Assembly: GCA_910584845.1 (NCBI GenBank)
Contig: CAJUDH010000015.1
Span: forward strand, 12,886 to 76,885
Direction of reading: 5' to 3'
Origin: an uncultured Lachnospiraceae bacterium
GTDB taxonomy: Bacteria > Bacillota > Clostridia > Lachnospirales > Lachnospiraceae
DNA: 64,000 nt
Shown here: one piece after another, positions 42,786-52,374 of the stretch
Numbering within the stretch: the stretch's first letter is position 1
How the letters are laid out: every line of letters begins with the position of its first letter
The notes under the pieces: model-generated
The model's input: only the letters and a program-made list of their open reading frames with translations
The model's database searches: none
Told to the model about the DNA's origin: nothing
Made by a program: the position numbers and the translations under genes

Positions 42786-44381
42786 TTACTGCCCGCCAAA
42801 CTGTGCCACAGCCAAGGGATCCGTGGGGTCCCAGTGCTGGGTGGTGGGGATGACCGCCTTTATGGTTGGCCTTTCAAAAGGTCCGGGGACAGGGGAATTA
42901 TATACCTGGATCGTAGTGCCTATGGGGCAATGGTCATAAATCCATTTGGCATCGCCGGAAGTAAAGCGGATACATCCCGCAGAACGGGCTACCCCAAGAT
43001 AATTGTAAGTGTCCGGATGCATGGTATTGATATCCTGCACGCTGTAAATAATAGAATGGAGCAGGAAAGACAACCCAGGGCCAAGCCGGGTGGCATACTG
43101 GCAGGAGACACCGCTGTTCATCAACCTCCACCGGTATTTTTCCGGCGTATGGAACGTGCCCAGGGGGGTGTCGTCACCTGTGGAGCACAAGAAGGACTTT
43201 ACAGGGATAATATATCCGTTTGCCCCGTCAGCCGCATATACGGTGGTGGTGTTCATCTGCTTGTTGATTTTGATTAGGAAGGGCCCCTGGGCGCCGATAA
43301 TGGGTTCCAGGTCTGTGACCAGCTTCCCTTCTTCATCAAAATAATATTTGTAGCCGTCTATGTACTGCCAGCCGGTTACCGGGTAGGAATCGGCGAAGAA
43401 ATAACGCTGGCCTTCCACCCAACCCCATCCGGAATGGTTAGAACCGTCTCCGTTCAGGTAGCGGAGGACACCGTCAACATACTGGATGCCGTCGGCATTG
43501 GCGGAAACCAGGGGATGGTCCACGGCAATGTCCGGCGGGTCCGCTTTGCGGAAAAACGCCATACGGATGGCGGCTAACGTGGAGCCCTGGTGGTCCATGA
43601 CCCCGGCTGTCGCGCCGTTTTTCGCCCAGCCAGGTTCGGTGCCGTTAGTCAGGCGGGTAGTGTAATATAAATCATACTCGTTTAGTACAGGGCCGCTAAA
43701 CCGGATTTGTATTGCCTCCACCGGGGCGAAATCCGCCGGAATATCCGTCTGCTGCCCATTGATGGCCCAGCTTGTCCACCCATGGTTGGAAGTGTAGGTG
43801 CGGTAATGGACATTGCCGATGGCGTAGGCCATATTGATGGATACGGAATAGAAAGGCTGGCCTGCGTCGCACCACTGGTCATTGATAAAGGTCTGGGACC
43901 AGGCATGGTTGCTTAACAGCAGGGTGGTCTGCATCTGGGGCTGTGGGGAAACCGCTCCCGGCACCGTTTCCGGAACCTGGGTTTCCGGAGCTTCGGTCTC
44001 CGGGGCTTCGGTCTCCGGGGCTTCGGTCTCCGGGGCCTGTGTTTCCCCTTCCGCCGGCAGGCCATCTTCGGTTTCCGTAGAAGGTTCGGCCTCGGCGGGG
44101 GCTTGCGTTTCCGTAGGCTCGGTTACGGGAGAAGTCTCCGTTGCCGGAAGGGGGTCGTTTTCAGGCGATGATTCGGATTGTGGGGGCAGTTCCCCATTAT
44201 CCGCATTGGTTTCCGGCGGCAGGGTTTCTTCTGTCCCGGTTTCGGATTCCTGTAAACTGGGGTTGTACCGGGGGTCGCCGGCAGGCCCAGTGGTTTGGCT
44301 GGCAAAGGCTAAAAAGGCGGAATTAAGAACCATAACTCCGGCCAGGAGCACTGACAGCCATAATTTTTTATTGCCGTTCAT
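42786..44381 (-). CDS. L,D-transpeptidase with ChW and glucan-binding-type repeats
   Basis: A 531-residue secreted wall enzyme. A signal peptide (residues 5-28, ending FLAFASQ) precedes a Pro/Glu/Thr-rich spacer (about 30-145) with PETEA repeats. Two or three ChW-type repeats (about 150-300: YRTYTSNHGWTSWAINGQ, GWAKNGATAGVMDHQG) and cell-wall-binding repeats (about 315-365: GWGWVEGQRYFFAD, GWQYIDGYKYYFDEEG) come next. The C-terminal YkuD domain has its His in FLLHSIIYS and catalytic Cys in RSAGCIRF. It would cross-link peptidoglycan in the 3-3 manner. AGGAGGT precedes the ATG. Confidence 0.92.
   Translation of the reverse strand: MNGNKKLWLSVLLAGVMVLNSAFLAFASQTTGPAGDPRYNPSLQESETGTEETLPPETNADNGELPPQSESSPENDPLPATETSPVTEPTETQAPAEAEPSTETEDGLPAEGETQAPETEAPETEAPETEAPETQVPETVPGAVSPQPQMQTTLLLSNHAWSQTFINDQWCDAGQPFYSVSINMAYAIGNVHYRTYTSNHGWTSWAINGQQTDIPADFAPVEAIQIRFSGPVLNEYDLYYTTRLTNGTEPGWAKNGATAGVMDHQGSTLAAIRMAFFRKADPPDIAVDHPLVSANADGIQYVDGVLRYLNGDGSNHSGWGWVEGQRYFFADSYPVTGWQYIDGYKYYFDEEGKLVTDLEPIIGAQGPFLIKINKQMNTTTVYAADGANGYIIPVKSFLCSTGDDTPLGTFHTPEKYRWRLMNSGVSCQYATRLGPGLSFLLHSIIYSVQDINTMHPDTYNYLGVARSAGCIRFTSGDAKWIYDHCPIGTTIQVYNSPVPGPFERPTIKAVIPTTQHWDPTDPLAVAQFGGQ
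43981..44040. repeat. 15-bp tandem repeat (four units) in the transpeptidase spacer
   Basis: Four consecutive 15-bp units, the inner two identical, encode the PETEA-type repeats of the spacer on the minus strand. Unit number is likely to vary between strains by slippage. It is coding sequence, not a CRISPR. Confidence 0.9.
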
Positions 44382-44450
44382 ATTGATTACCTCCTAATTA
44401 TAGTGTCCTTTGATAATTTAACACATTTGGATGAAAAATGCCATATGTGA

Positions 44451-44479
44451 TTTACAATTTCTGGGGAATATTGTAAAAT
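44451..44479 (+). promoter_or_regulatory. Promoter of the flippase-rfbC operon
   Basis: TTTACA (44451-44456), 17-bp spacer, TAAAAT (44474-44479), about 90 bp before the flippase start. It faces away from the transpeptidase gene. Confidence 0.78.
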
Positions 44480-44571
44480 AAAAGGCAATGGTAAAAGAAA
44501 CGTAAGGATATTTTCAGATAATTGGAAAATTGAGGATACCATTAAGGCGATGGAATGAGGGAACAGAAAAC

Positions 44572-46023
44572 GTGGCAGAAGCAGAAATGAAACAAAAAAT
44601 AGCCGGGGGCCTTTTCTGGAAGGTTATGGAAAACGGCGGCGCCCAGGGCATCCAGTTTGTGGTTGCCATTATCCTGGCCAGGCTTTTGAGCCCGGCGGAA
44701 TACGGGGTAGTGGGGATCATTATGATTTTCATTATGATTGCCAACGTAATTGTGCAAAACGGTTTCAGCACGGCGCTGGTGCAGAAACAACATGCGGACC
44801 AGGTGGACTTTTCTTCGGTATGCTTTTTTGACTTGCTGGTGGCATGTGCAATGTACGGGGCCCTCTACTTGGCGGCCCCGGCTATCGCCAGGTTTTATCA
44901 GATCCAGGAACTAAAAGGGATCGTGAGGGTATTGGCGGTAGTCTTGTTCCCCGGCGGCATTATATCGGTACAGACAGCCTATGTGTCCCGTAAGATGGAA
45001 TTCAGGGGATTGTTTTTGTCGACCTTGGTTGCGTCGGCAGCTTCCGGGGCAGTTAGCATTTGGATGGCTTATGCCGGGCTGGGGGTGTGGGCTATGGTAG
45101 GCCAGCAAGTGGCCTATTATTTTGCCTTGATGACAGCGTTGTTTGCGCTGGTATCATGGAAGCCTTCTTTTGTGTTTGCCTGGGGGCGGATCCGCGGGAT
45201 GTTTGCTTTTGGCTGGAAGCTTTTGGCAGCCTCGCTGATTGACACCTTATTCAATAACCTCTATGGGCTTATTATGGGGAAAATCTATAATGAAGAGGTG
45301 CTGGGGGTTTATAACCGGGGGGATCAATTCCCCAAGCTGATCGTCAACAACCTGGGGTCTGCCATCCAGTCGGTGCTGCTTCCGGCTTTTTCCTCCCGCC
45401 AGTCAGAGCCGGGGCAATTGCGGCAGATGGTGCGCCGGGCCGTGGGGGTCAGCTCTTTTTTGGTTTTGCCCATGTTGTTTGGCCTTTGTGCGGTGGCGGA
45501 CACGTTGGTATTGGCCCTTTTAGGGGAGAAGTGGATGCCTTGCGTCCCTTATTTACGGATTATGTGTGTGGCTTATTCTTTTTGGCCCATCCATATCACA
45601 AATTTGCAGGCCATCAATGCCATGGGGCGCAGCGATGTGTTTTTAAAACTGGAAATCATGAAAAAGGCCATTGGAATCCTGGGGCTTTTGGCCGGGGCCT
45701 GGTTTGGGCCGCTGATTTTGGTGTCCATAAAAGCTTTGTTGGACTTTGTTACCACATTTATCAATGCCTGGCCCAATAAAAAGCTGTTGGAGTACGGGAT
45801 TTTCCGGCAGTGGGCCGATATTTTGCCCTCCTTGTTCCTGTCGTTGGCCATGTGTGGTGCCGTGTACGGGCTTGGCCTGATATTTCCCGGGGGGCCGTGG
45901 ATAAAGCTGGCGTTGCAGGTTTGTTCCGGCGTAGCCATTTATATAGCATTGGCATTTGCTTTTGGCGGGGAAGGCTTCCGCTATCTGCTGGACTTTGCCA
46001 AAGGGCGGCTGAAAAGGGGCTGA
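44572..46023 (+). CDS. Wzx-like polysaccharide flippase (MOP superfamily)
   Basis: A 483-residue membrane protein with about twelve helices. I start at GTG 44572, following GAGGGAAC; ATG 44587 is an alternative. The N-terminus (KIAGGLFWKVMENGGAQGIQFVVAIILARLLSP, segments thereof) and the LGVYNRGDQFPKLIVNNLGS motif mark the Wzx/TuaB-type exporter family. It would flip lipid-linked repeat units to the outer membrane face. It heads the operon 44.5-56.1 kb. Confidence 0.9.
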   Translation: MAEAEMKQKIAGGLFWKVMENGGAQGIQFVVAIILARLLSPAEYGVVGIIMIFIMIANVIVQNGFSTALVQKQHADQVDFSSVCFFDLLVACAMYGALYLAAPAIARFYQIQELKGIVRVLAVVLFPGGIISVQTAYVSRKMEFRGLFLSTLVASAASGAVSIWMAYAGLGVWAMVGQQVAYYFALMTALFALVSWKPSFVFAWGRIRGMFAFGWKLLAASLIDTLFNNLYGLIMGKIYNEEVLGVYNRGDQFPKLIVNNLGSAIQSVLLPAFSSRQSEPGQLRQMVRRAVGVSSFLVLPMLFGLCAVADTLVLALLGEKWMPCVPYLRIMCVAYSFWPIHITNLQAINAMGRSDVFLKLEIMKKAIGILGLLAGAWFGPLILVSIKALLDFVTTFINAWPNKKLLEYGIFRQWADILPSLFLSLAMCGAVYGLGLIFPGGPWIKLALQVCSGVAIYIALAFAFGGEGFRYLLDFAKGRLKRG

Positions 46024-46104
46024 TCGCACACCGGCTGCCTGACAGGGCGGGGCATGATCCCCAAAAGGGGATGTGGTTTCCAACACCCGCAGAAGGGAGG
46101 AAAG

Positions 46105-47136
46105 ATGGAGAAAAAAGGAAGAAGGCACCAGGGGCAGGCGCCTCTGGTGAGCATCTGCTGTATTACGTATAATCACGAGGCATATATCCGGGACGCCCTG
46201 GAAGGGTTTTTAAGGCAGAAAGTTACGTTCCCTTATGAAATCCTGATTTATGACGACGCCTCCACCGACCATACGGCTGACATTATCCGGGAGTATGCCG
46301 TCCGTTATCCGGACCGGATCCGCCCGTTGCTGAATACGGAAAACCAATATTCCAAAGGGGTGAGCAATCCCAGCGGGGCTTTTAATTATCCCAGGGCCAG
46401 GGGGAAATACATTGCCATGTGCGAAGGGGATGACTATTGGACCGATGAAGGAAAGCTCCAGATGCAGGTGGATTACCTGGAAAGCCATCCCGGGTGCAGC
46501 ATGTGTATCCACAGCGCACGGGTGGCCACTGTGGACGGTTCCTATAGCGATAAGAGGGTGCGCCCTTACAAAGGGAGCCGGGTGGTACTGCCAGAGGAGA
46601 TCATTGACAAAAGCAGCGGGTATGCCATGGCTTCCCTGGTGTTCCCCGCCCGCCTGGTGCGTCCAGTCCCGTCTTTTTATACGGACTGCCCTGTGGGGGA
46701 TATTCCGCTTCAGCTTATGGCGGCAGCCCAGGGGTACGGGTATTATTGGGACAAGGATATGAGTGTTTACCGCCTGGGGGTGGCCACTTCCTGGACGACC
46801 CAGAGTAAAACAGGGGATTATGTGGCAAAGCAACGGAAATATTTTGAAGAGATGAGGGCCATGTACCGGGCTTTTGACCAGGCTACCGGTGGAAGGTACC
46901 ATGAGGTAGTGAAAAGCGCCGTCCGGCGCCTGTGGTTTTTGACTAAGGTAAATACCCGCCGTTATGGCGTGGTATTAGACCGGAAATACCAAAGGTATTA
47001 CCGGGAGCTGACGGGGCGGACCCGATTCTATATCCAGATGGAAGCCCGTCTCCCCTGGCTGTACCAAACGCTGGCCTGGCTGGCAAAATGCCACAGGGGC
47101 ATTGCGGGAAAACTGCGTAAAAAGGGGGATCTATGA
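46105..47136 (+). CDS. GT2 glycosyltransferase
   Basis: A 343-residue GT2 enzyme, started at ATG 46105 five bases after GGGAGG. Motifs: VSICCITYNHEAYIRDALEGFL, IYDDASTDHTADI, and AMCEGDDYWTDEGKLQMQ (the acidic metal site and the DYW element of capsular enzymes). The C-terminal part has the basic, aromatic sequence of membrane-associated GTs. The stop overlaps the ATP-grasp start (ATGA). Donor sugar unknown. Confidence 0.9.
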   Translation: MEKKGRRHQGQAPLVSICCITYNHEAYIRDALEGFLRQKVTFPYEILIYDDASTDHTADIIREYAVRYPDRIRPLLNTENQYSKGVSNPSGAFNYPRARGKYIAMCEGDDYWTDEGKLQMQVDYLESHPGCSMCIHSARVATVDGSYSDKRVRPYKGSRVVLPEEIIDKSSGYAMASLVFPARLVRPVPSFYTDCPVGDIPLQLMAAAQGYGYYWDKDMSVYRLGVATSWTTQSKTGDYVAKQRKYFEEMRAMYRAFDQATGGRYHEVVKSAVRRLWFLTKVNTRRYGVVLDRKYQRYYRELTGRTRFYIQMEARLPWLYQTLAWLAKCHRGIAGKLRKKGDL

Positions 47137-48167
47137 ACATTTTGCTGACAAGCGCGGGGAGAAGGACATACTTGGTCCATTATTTTAAAGAGGCCTTAAA
47201 CATGGCCGGTTTGGACGGGCAGATCCATGCAGCCAACAGTGAAGCCAGCCCCGCTTTTTCTGCTGCCGACAGGCAGGTAGTGGCCCCGCTGATTTATGAC
47301 AGGGGATATATCCCCTTTTTGCTGGACTATTGCCGGAAGTGGGAGATTAAACTTTTAATCCCGTTATTTGACATTGATTTGCCGGTCCTGTCTTCCCACA
47401 GGGAAGAATTTGCGGCCGTGGGGACTTTGGTGGCCACGGCAGACAAGGAGGCCATTGAAATCTGCAATGACAAATGGAAAGCATATTCCGTGTTGACAAA
47501 AATAGGGATCCCAACCCCAAGAAGCTGGCTGGACTGGGAAGAGGCCGCCCGGGAGGCCAAAAACGGGACGGCATCTTATCCTTTCATCCTCAAGCCCCGG
47601 TGGGGCATGGGGTCTTTGTCTGTCTATCAGGCGGACAACGATGAGGAGTTAAGGGTCCTGGACAAAAAAATCCGGCGAGAGATTCAAAACGGTTATTTGA
47701 AATATGAGGCGGCACAAGACCTGGGATCCTGTGTCCTGGTTCAGGAAAAGGTTTGCGGGCGGGAATTGGGCATGGATGTGGTCAATGATTTGGAAGGGCG
47801 TTACCGTATGGCGGTGGTCAAGGAAAAGACGGCCATGCGGGCCGGGGAAACAGACGGGGCGGTTACGGTGGAACGCCCTTTACTGGCGGAAACCGGACGG
47901 CGCCTGTCTGGCCTTTTAAAACATCGGGGGAACCTGGATGTAGACATACTGGAATCGGACGGCAAATGGTTTGTGCTGGAGATGAACGCCAGGTTTGGAG
48001 GGGGGTACCCTTTCAGCCATGCGGCGGGCCTCCATCTTCCTTACGCCCTGGTTATGTGGGCGGCGGGGAAGGAACCGGAAGCCAGGTACTTACAGGCCCG
48101 CATGGGGATACGGGCACAGAAGGATATTCGGATCCTGGCCTTAAACAGCATCTCCAAAGAGGAATGA
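47133..48167 (+). CDS. ATP-grasp enzyme (CarB-like)
   Basis: A 344-residue ATP-grasp protein. The N-terminal pre-ATP domain starts NILLTSAGRRTYLVHYF. ATP-binding parts are YPFILKPRWGMGS, VLVQEKVCGREL and VLEMNARFGGGYPFSHAAG, the last giving the Mg-binding Glu and Asn. Such enzymes join a carboxylate to an amine through an acyl phosphate. In a glycan operon next to a DegT aminotransferase, it might couple an amino acid or other acid to an amino sugar; this is inference. Coupled to its neighbours by 4-bp and 5-bp junctions. Confidence 0.87.
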   Translation: MNILLTSAGRRTYLVHYFKEALNMAGLDGQIHAANSEASPAFSAADRQVVAPLIYDRGYIPFLLDYCRKWEIKLLIPLFDIDLPVLSSHREEFAAVGTLVATADKEAIEICNDKWKAYSVLTKIGIPTPRSWLDWEEAAREAKNGTASYPFILKPRWGMGSLSVYQADNDEELRVLDKKIRREIQNGYLKYEAAQDLGSCVLVQEKVCGRELGMDVVNDLEGRYRMAVVKEKTAMRAGETDGAVTVERPLLAETGRRLSGLLKHRGNLDVDILESDGKWFVLEMNARFGGGYPFSHAAGLHLPYALVMWAAGKEPEARYLQARMGIRAQKDIRILALNSISKEE

Positions 48168-48172
48168 GAGAC

Positions 48173-49276
48173 ATGAAAGAGAATCCAAATGCCCCGGTGG
48201 CGGTGACAAGGTCGTCCCTGCCCCCGCTGGAAGAATATGTGGAAATGTTAAAGCCTTTGTGGGAAAGCGCCTGGCTGACCAATATGGGCGATTATCATGA
48301 GGCGTTTAAGGAACAGCTGAAAAGCTATCTGAAAATTTCCAACCTGGAATTATTTGTGAATGGCCATATGGCCCTGGAGCTGGCATTACAGGCTATGGAA
48401 TTGGAAGGGGAGGTTATAACCACGCCTTTCAGTTTTGCCTCCACGACCCACGCCATTGTCAGAAACGGCCTGGAACCGGTGTTTTGTGACATTAACCCAG
48501 TGGACTATACGCTGGATGTGGAGAAGCTGGAGGGGCTGATAACAGAGCGGACGTCGGCCATTGTGCCGGTTCATGTGTATGGAAACCTATGCGATGTGGA
48601 ACGGATCCAGCAGATTGCAGACAAACACCATTTGAAAGTGGTTTATGACGCTGCCCACACCTTTGGGGAAGAATGGGAGGGAAAAGGGGTCGGGGAGTTT
48701 GGTGACGTATCCATGTTCAGCTTCCATGCCACAAAAGTGTTCCACAGCATTGAAGGGGGGGCTGTTTCCTATCGGGATGCCCGCCTGTCGGACCGGCTGT
48801 ACCAGCTTAAAAATTTTGGGATTATGGATAGCGAAAGGGTGGAGTATGTAGGGGCCAACGGAAAAATGAATGAGTTTCAGGCTGCCATGGGGATCTGTAA
48901 CTTACGCCATGTGGACGAGGAGATCGGAAAACGGAAAAAGCTGGCGGAAGTTTACCGGCAGCGGCTTTCCGGCGTAAAGGGGATCCGCCTATGCCCGGAA
49001 AACCCAAAAGTCCGCAGCAATTATGCCTACATGCCTGTAGTATTTGACGGGTACCGGAAAAGCCGGGATCAAGTTTTTCAGGAATTGGCACAGGCCCATA
49101 TCCATGCCAGGAAATATTTCTATCCCTGCATCAACCATTATACATGCTATAAAGGACGCTTTAACGAAAATTCCACCCCCGTAGCCGCCCGCATTTCCCG
49201 GCAAATACTAACCCTGCCCTTATATGCAGACCTGGACAAAGAAACTGTAGACAGAATCTGCGATATTGTACTATGA
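48173..49276 (+). CDS. DegT/DnrJ/EryC1/StrS-family PLP aminotransferase
   Basis: A 367-residue sugar aminotransferase-like protein. I start at ATG 48173, nine bases after AGAGG; ATG 48164 overlaps the previous stop but is too close to that site. PLP residues: Asp159 (VYDAAHTFG) and Schiff-base Lys188 (SFHATKVFH). TTPFSFASTTHAI and PVHVYGN are typical. It would transfer an amino group from glutamate to a 3- or 4-keto nucleotide sugar. No dehydratase that would make the keto sugar is visible in the window. The stop overlaps the next frame. Confidence 0.93.
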   Translation: MKENPNAPVAVTRSSLPPLEEYVEMLKPLWESAWLTNMGDYHEAFKEQLKSYLKISNLELFVNGHMALELALQAMELEGEVITTPFSFASTTHAIVRNGLEPVFCDINPVDYTLDVEKLEGLITERTSAIVPVHVYGNLCDVERIQQIADKHHLKVVYDAAHTFGEEWEGKGVGEFGDVSMFSFHATKVFHSIEGGAVSYRDARLSDRLYQLKNFGIMDSERVEYVGANGKMNEFQAAMGICNLRHVDEEIGKRKKLAEVYRQRLSGVKGIRLCPENPKVRSNYAYMPVVFDGYRKSRDQVFQELAQAHIHARKYFYPCINHYTCYKGRFNENSTPVAARISRQILTLPLYADLDKETVDRICDIVL

Positions 49277-49383
49277 AAGTGCTGCACGTCACCCATGGAG
49301 GGCGCATGATTGCATGGGCCGGGCCATGGCTGGCGCGCAGCCAGGCGGGTATGGGCAAGGAGGCCGCCCAAAAGGAGATTTTT

Positions 49384-50085
49384 ATGAAATGGCAAAGCAA
49401 GGTGCTGGTAGTAATACCGGCTTATAACGAAGAAGCAAATATTAAACCAGTAGTAGGGGAATTGGTAAGGGACTATCCGGATTTGGATTATGTCGTGGTC
49501 AATGACGGTTCCACGGACCGCACGGCAGAGATTTGCAAAAGCTATGGCTACAACCTGCTGGACCTGCCGGTGAACCTGGGGCTGGCAGGATGTTTTCAGG
49601 CAGGGATGAAATATGCTTACCAAAAAGGTTATGCCTATGCCATCCAGTTTGACGGGGATGGGCAGCACCGGCCTGAGTATATCCGGACCATGCAAAGGAA
49701 GATGGAAGAGGGATACGATATTGTCATTGGAAGCCGGTTTTTGGACAAACCCAAAGGCTGTTCCATCCGTATGGTGGGCAGCCGGCTTTTAGCCGGGGCC
49801 ATACGCCTGACCACCGGGGTGAAAGTGGCAGACCCCACGTCCGGGATGCGGATGTTTAACCAGAAGATGATCCGGGAGTTTGCGCTGAATTTGAATTATG
49901 GGCCGGAGCCGGATACCATATCCTATCTGTTAAAACAAGGGGCAAAAGTGGCAGAGGTGCCGGTGGTCATCATGGAACGGGCCGGCGGGGAAAGCTACCT
50001 GAAACCTACGGTGGCGGCCCGGTACATGGTCAGGATGCTGCTATCCATTTTACTGATCCAGAATTTCCGGAAACGGATTGCGTAG
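49384..50085 (+). CDS. Dolichol-phosphate mannosyltransferase-like GT2
   Basis: A 233-residue GT2 of the DPM1 type without membrane helices. I start at ATG 49384 after AAAGGAG; an ATG at 49273 overlapping the previous stop would add 37 unrelated residues. Motifs: VLVVIPAYNEEANI, VVNDGSTDRTAEI, QFDGDGQHRPEYI and GSRF. It would make a polyprenyl-phosphate-linked sugar. With the DUF2304 and DUF2142 proteins encoded downstream it may form a module that donates that sugar outside the cell. Confidence 0.92.
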   Translation: MKWQSKVLVVIPAYNEEANIKPVVGELVRDYPDLDYVVVNDGSTDRTAEICKSYGYNLLDLPVNLGLAGCFQAGMKYAYQKGYAYAIQFDGDGQHRPEYIRTMQRKMEEGYDIVIGSRFLDKPKGCSIRMVGSRLLAGAIRLTTGVKVADPTSGMRMFNQKMIREFALNLNYGPEPDTISYLLKQGAKVAEVPVVIMERAGGESYLKPTVAARYMVRMLLSILLIQNFRKRIA

Positions 50086-50107
50086 ACAGGGCGGGGAAAG
50101 GGGCGGC

Positions 50108-51412
50108 ATGGGCGTTATGGACAGGTGGACAGCCTTTCTTATGAAGGCAGGTCCAAGTAAGGAGAAACAAAATATAGCCTGGAATATGGCAGGCAGCTTT
50201 TGCTATGCCTTTGCCAGCATGGTCCTTTCCTTTTTGGTTATGCGGATTGTAGGGAAGGAGCAAGGCGGGGCCTTTGCCTTTGGTTTCAGTACTTTTGGGC
50301 AACAGATGTTTATTTTGTCCTATTTTGGCATCCGGCCTTTTCAGGTCACAGACGGTACGGGGGAATACCGGTTTGGGGACTACCTGTGCCACCGGTACCT
50401 AACCTGTGGGGCGGCCCTGGCCGTAGGTGCGGCATACCTGGTATTCTGCCAATATACGCCGGAAAAAACTCTTGTCATCTTCCTGCTGGTGTGTTATAAG
50501 GTTATAGACGGATATGCCGACGTGTACGAATCGGAATTCCAGCGGACGGGGAATTTGTACTTGACGGGAAAATCCAACACATTCCGCACGGTTTTTTCGG
50601 TGGGGACTTTCCTCCTGGCACTTATCGCGTGGCGTTCCCTGGTTTTGGCTTGTATTTGTGCGGTGGCGGCACAGTTGGCGGGGGTATTGGCTTTTGACCG
50701 GCCGGTGCTGCGGCGGCTGCCTGCAGTGGACCGCGCCTGGGACATGCGGCGGCTTAAGCCTTTGACCTATGCCACGTTACTTTTGTTTTTGTCCGTGTTT
50801 TTGGATTTTTATATATTTTCTTCCGCCAAATATGCGATCGACGCCCATATGGATGACGCTTCTTCCGGCTATTTTAACGTTATTTTCATGCCCACGTCCG
50901 TCATCAACCTGGCGGCCGGGTTTGTTATCCGCCCGGTGCTCACTTATCTGACGGATGATTGGAAGGAAGGGCGCTACCGGGAGTTCGCCAATATGCTAAA
51001 GGGGATTTCCTTGCTGATCGGGCTCTTGAGCGTCCTGGCAGTGGGGCTATCGTGGGTGTTAGGCGGGCCGGTGTTAGGGGTTATGGAAACGGTTTTAGGG
51101 GAGGCCTATAAGGGCAGCCTTACCCAATACCAGGGCGCATTCGTGCTGGTCGTGTCAGGCGGTGGCTTTTACGCCATATTAAACCTTTACTATTATGTGC
51201 TGGTGATTTTGCGGAAGCAGAAAATCATATTCGGCATTTATGCAACGTTGACTGCATTGGCTGCCGTTTTGGCCCCGGCCCTGGTGAAACGGGGGGGCAT
51301 CGTAGGGGCGGCCTGTGCGTATTTGGCTTTGATGGCTATTATGGCTGCCGGATTTGGGGCCGGTGCCTGGGTTTCTTACAAAAAGGGAAGGACAAAGAGG
51401 GAAGGCCAGTGA
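50108..51412 (+). CDS. Second polysaccharide flippase-like membrane protein
   Basis: A 434-residue membrane protein with about twelve helices, started at ATG 50108 behind GGAAAGGGG. The order of helices and MNAGSF-like start (WNMAGSFCYAFASMVLSFLVMRIVG, parts) match O-antigen/teichoic flippases of the MOP superfamily, although it is less typical than the one at 44.6 kb. A second flippase suggests either a second lipid-linked substrate or a specialised partner for the DPM-like module. The start of the next gene overlaps its stop. Confidence 0.8.
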   Translation: MGVMDRWTAFLMKAGPSKEKQNIAWNMAGSFCYAFASMVLSFLVMRIVGKEQGGAFAFGFSTFGQQMFILSYFGIRPFQVTDGTGEYRFGDYLCHRYLTCGAALAVGAAYLVFCQYTPEKTLVIFLLVCYKVIDGYADVYESEFQRTGNLYLTGKSNTFRTVFSVGTFLLALIAWRSLVLACICAVAAQLAGVLAFDRPVLRRLPAVDRAWDMRRLKPLTYATLLLFLSVFLDFYIFSSAKYAIDAHMDDASSGYFNVIFMPTSVINLAAGFVIRPVLTYLTDDWKEGRYREFANMLKGISLLIGLLSVLAVGLSWVLGGPVLGVMETVLGEAYKGSLTQYQGAFVLVVSGGGFYAILNLYYYVLVILRKQKIIFGIYATLTALAAVLAPALVKRGGIVGAACAYLALMAIMAAGFGAGAWVSYKKGRTKREGQ

Positions 51413-52374
51413 GACAAAGAGCAAAAGTGGATGTGATCATACCGGTATACAAGCCGGACGATAAATTTACCCGCCTGGTGCAAAGGCTGCAAAAGCAGAC
51501 CTTCCGGCCTAACCGGATTATCGTGGTTAATACAGAACGGAAATATTGGGATATGGCCGGGCCGGAAGAAGTGGCCGGATTGGAGGTGCATCATATTTCC
51601 AAGGAGGAATTTGACCATGGCGGGACCAGGAACCGGGCGGCCGGCTGCTCACAAGCAGAAATTATGATTTTTATGACAGACGACGCGGTGCCCAAAGACC
51701 GTTACCTGGTGGAACGGCTGGTAGAAGCTTTATCCGGAAAAGGGCCGGAAGGCGAGGCTGTGGCTATGGCATATGCCAGGCAGCTGCCGGGTAAAGGGTG
51801 CAAGCCGGTGGAACGGTATGGCAGGTATTTCAATTATCCGGAAAATAGCCAGGTAAAGACGAAAAAGGATATACCCCGCCTGGGGATCAAGGCTTATTTC
51901 GCTTCGAATGCCTGCTGTGCGTATCGGAAAGACATTTTCGAAAAGCAAGGGGGCTTTATTAGCCGGACAATTTTTAATGAGGATATGATTTATGCGGCGA
52001 ATGCCATGAAGGCTGGGTATGCCATTGCTTATGCGGCAAATGCTAAAGTAATCCATTGGCATAATTTTACATTGCTGCAGCAATTTCGCCGTAATTTTGA
52101 CCTGGCGGCCTCCCAGGCAAGCCATCCGGAAATATTTGCCGGTTTGCTGTCGGAGGGGGAGGGGATGCGCCTGGTAAAAGATACGGCAAAATGGCTGGTG
52201 AAACAGAGGATGCCCTATTGGCTGCCCTACCTTGTCTTTTCAAGCGGGTGTAAATACGTGGGGTACCGCATGGGGAAGGCTTACCGCTTTTTGCCGGCTT
52301 GGCTGGTACGCTGGTGCAGCGGGAACCGGGAATATTGGACCGGAGGCGAAAGGGTAAGGGAGAATCGCAGATGA
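51409..52374 (+). CDS. GT2 rhamnosyltransferase-like enzyme
   Basis: A 321-residue GT2 enzyme with GTG start overlapping the previous stop by four bases. Motifs: VDVIIPVYKPDDKFTRLV, the DHGGTRNRAA element, FMTDDAVPKD (metal site) and FNEDMIYAANAMKAGY. This set marks the RfbN/RgpB-type family, in which rhamnose transfer is common, and rfbC (dTDP-rhamnose synthesis) lies downstream in the operon. Confidence 0.9.
   Translation: MRQRAKVDVIIPVYKPDDKFTRLVQRLQKQTFRPNRIIVVNTERKYWDMAGPEEVAGLEVHHISKEEFDHGGTRNRAAGCSQAEIMIFMTDDAVPKDRYLVERLVEALSGKGPEGEAVAMAYARQLPGKGCKPVERYGRYFNYPENSQVKTKKDIPRLGIKAYFASNACCAYRKDIFEKQGGFISRTIFNEDMIYAANAMKAGYAIAYAANAKVIHWHNFTLLQQFRRNFDLAASQASHPEIFAGLLSEGEGMRLVKDTAKWLVKQRMPYWLPYLVFSSGCKYVGYRMGKAYRFLPAWLVRWCSGNREYWTGGERVRENRR

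Noticed and set aside
43981..44040. Short regular repeats that might suggest a CRISPR
   Set aside because: They are contiguous 15-bp coding repeats without spacers, inside the transpeptidase gene.
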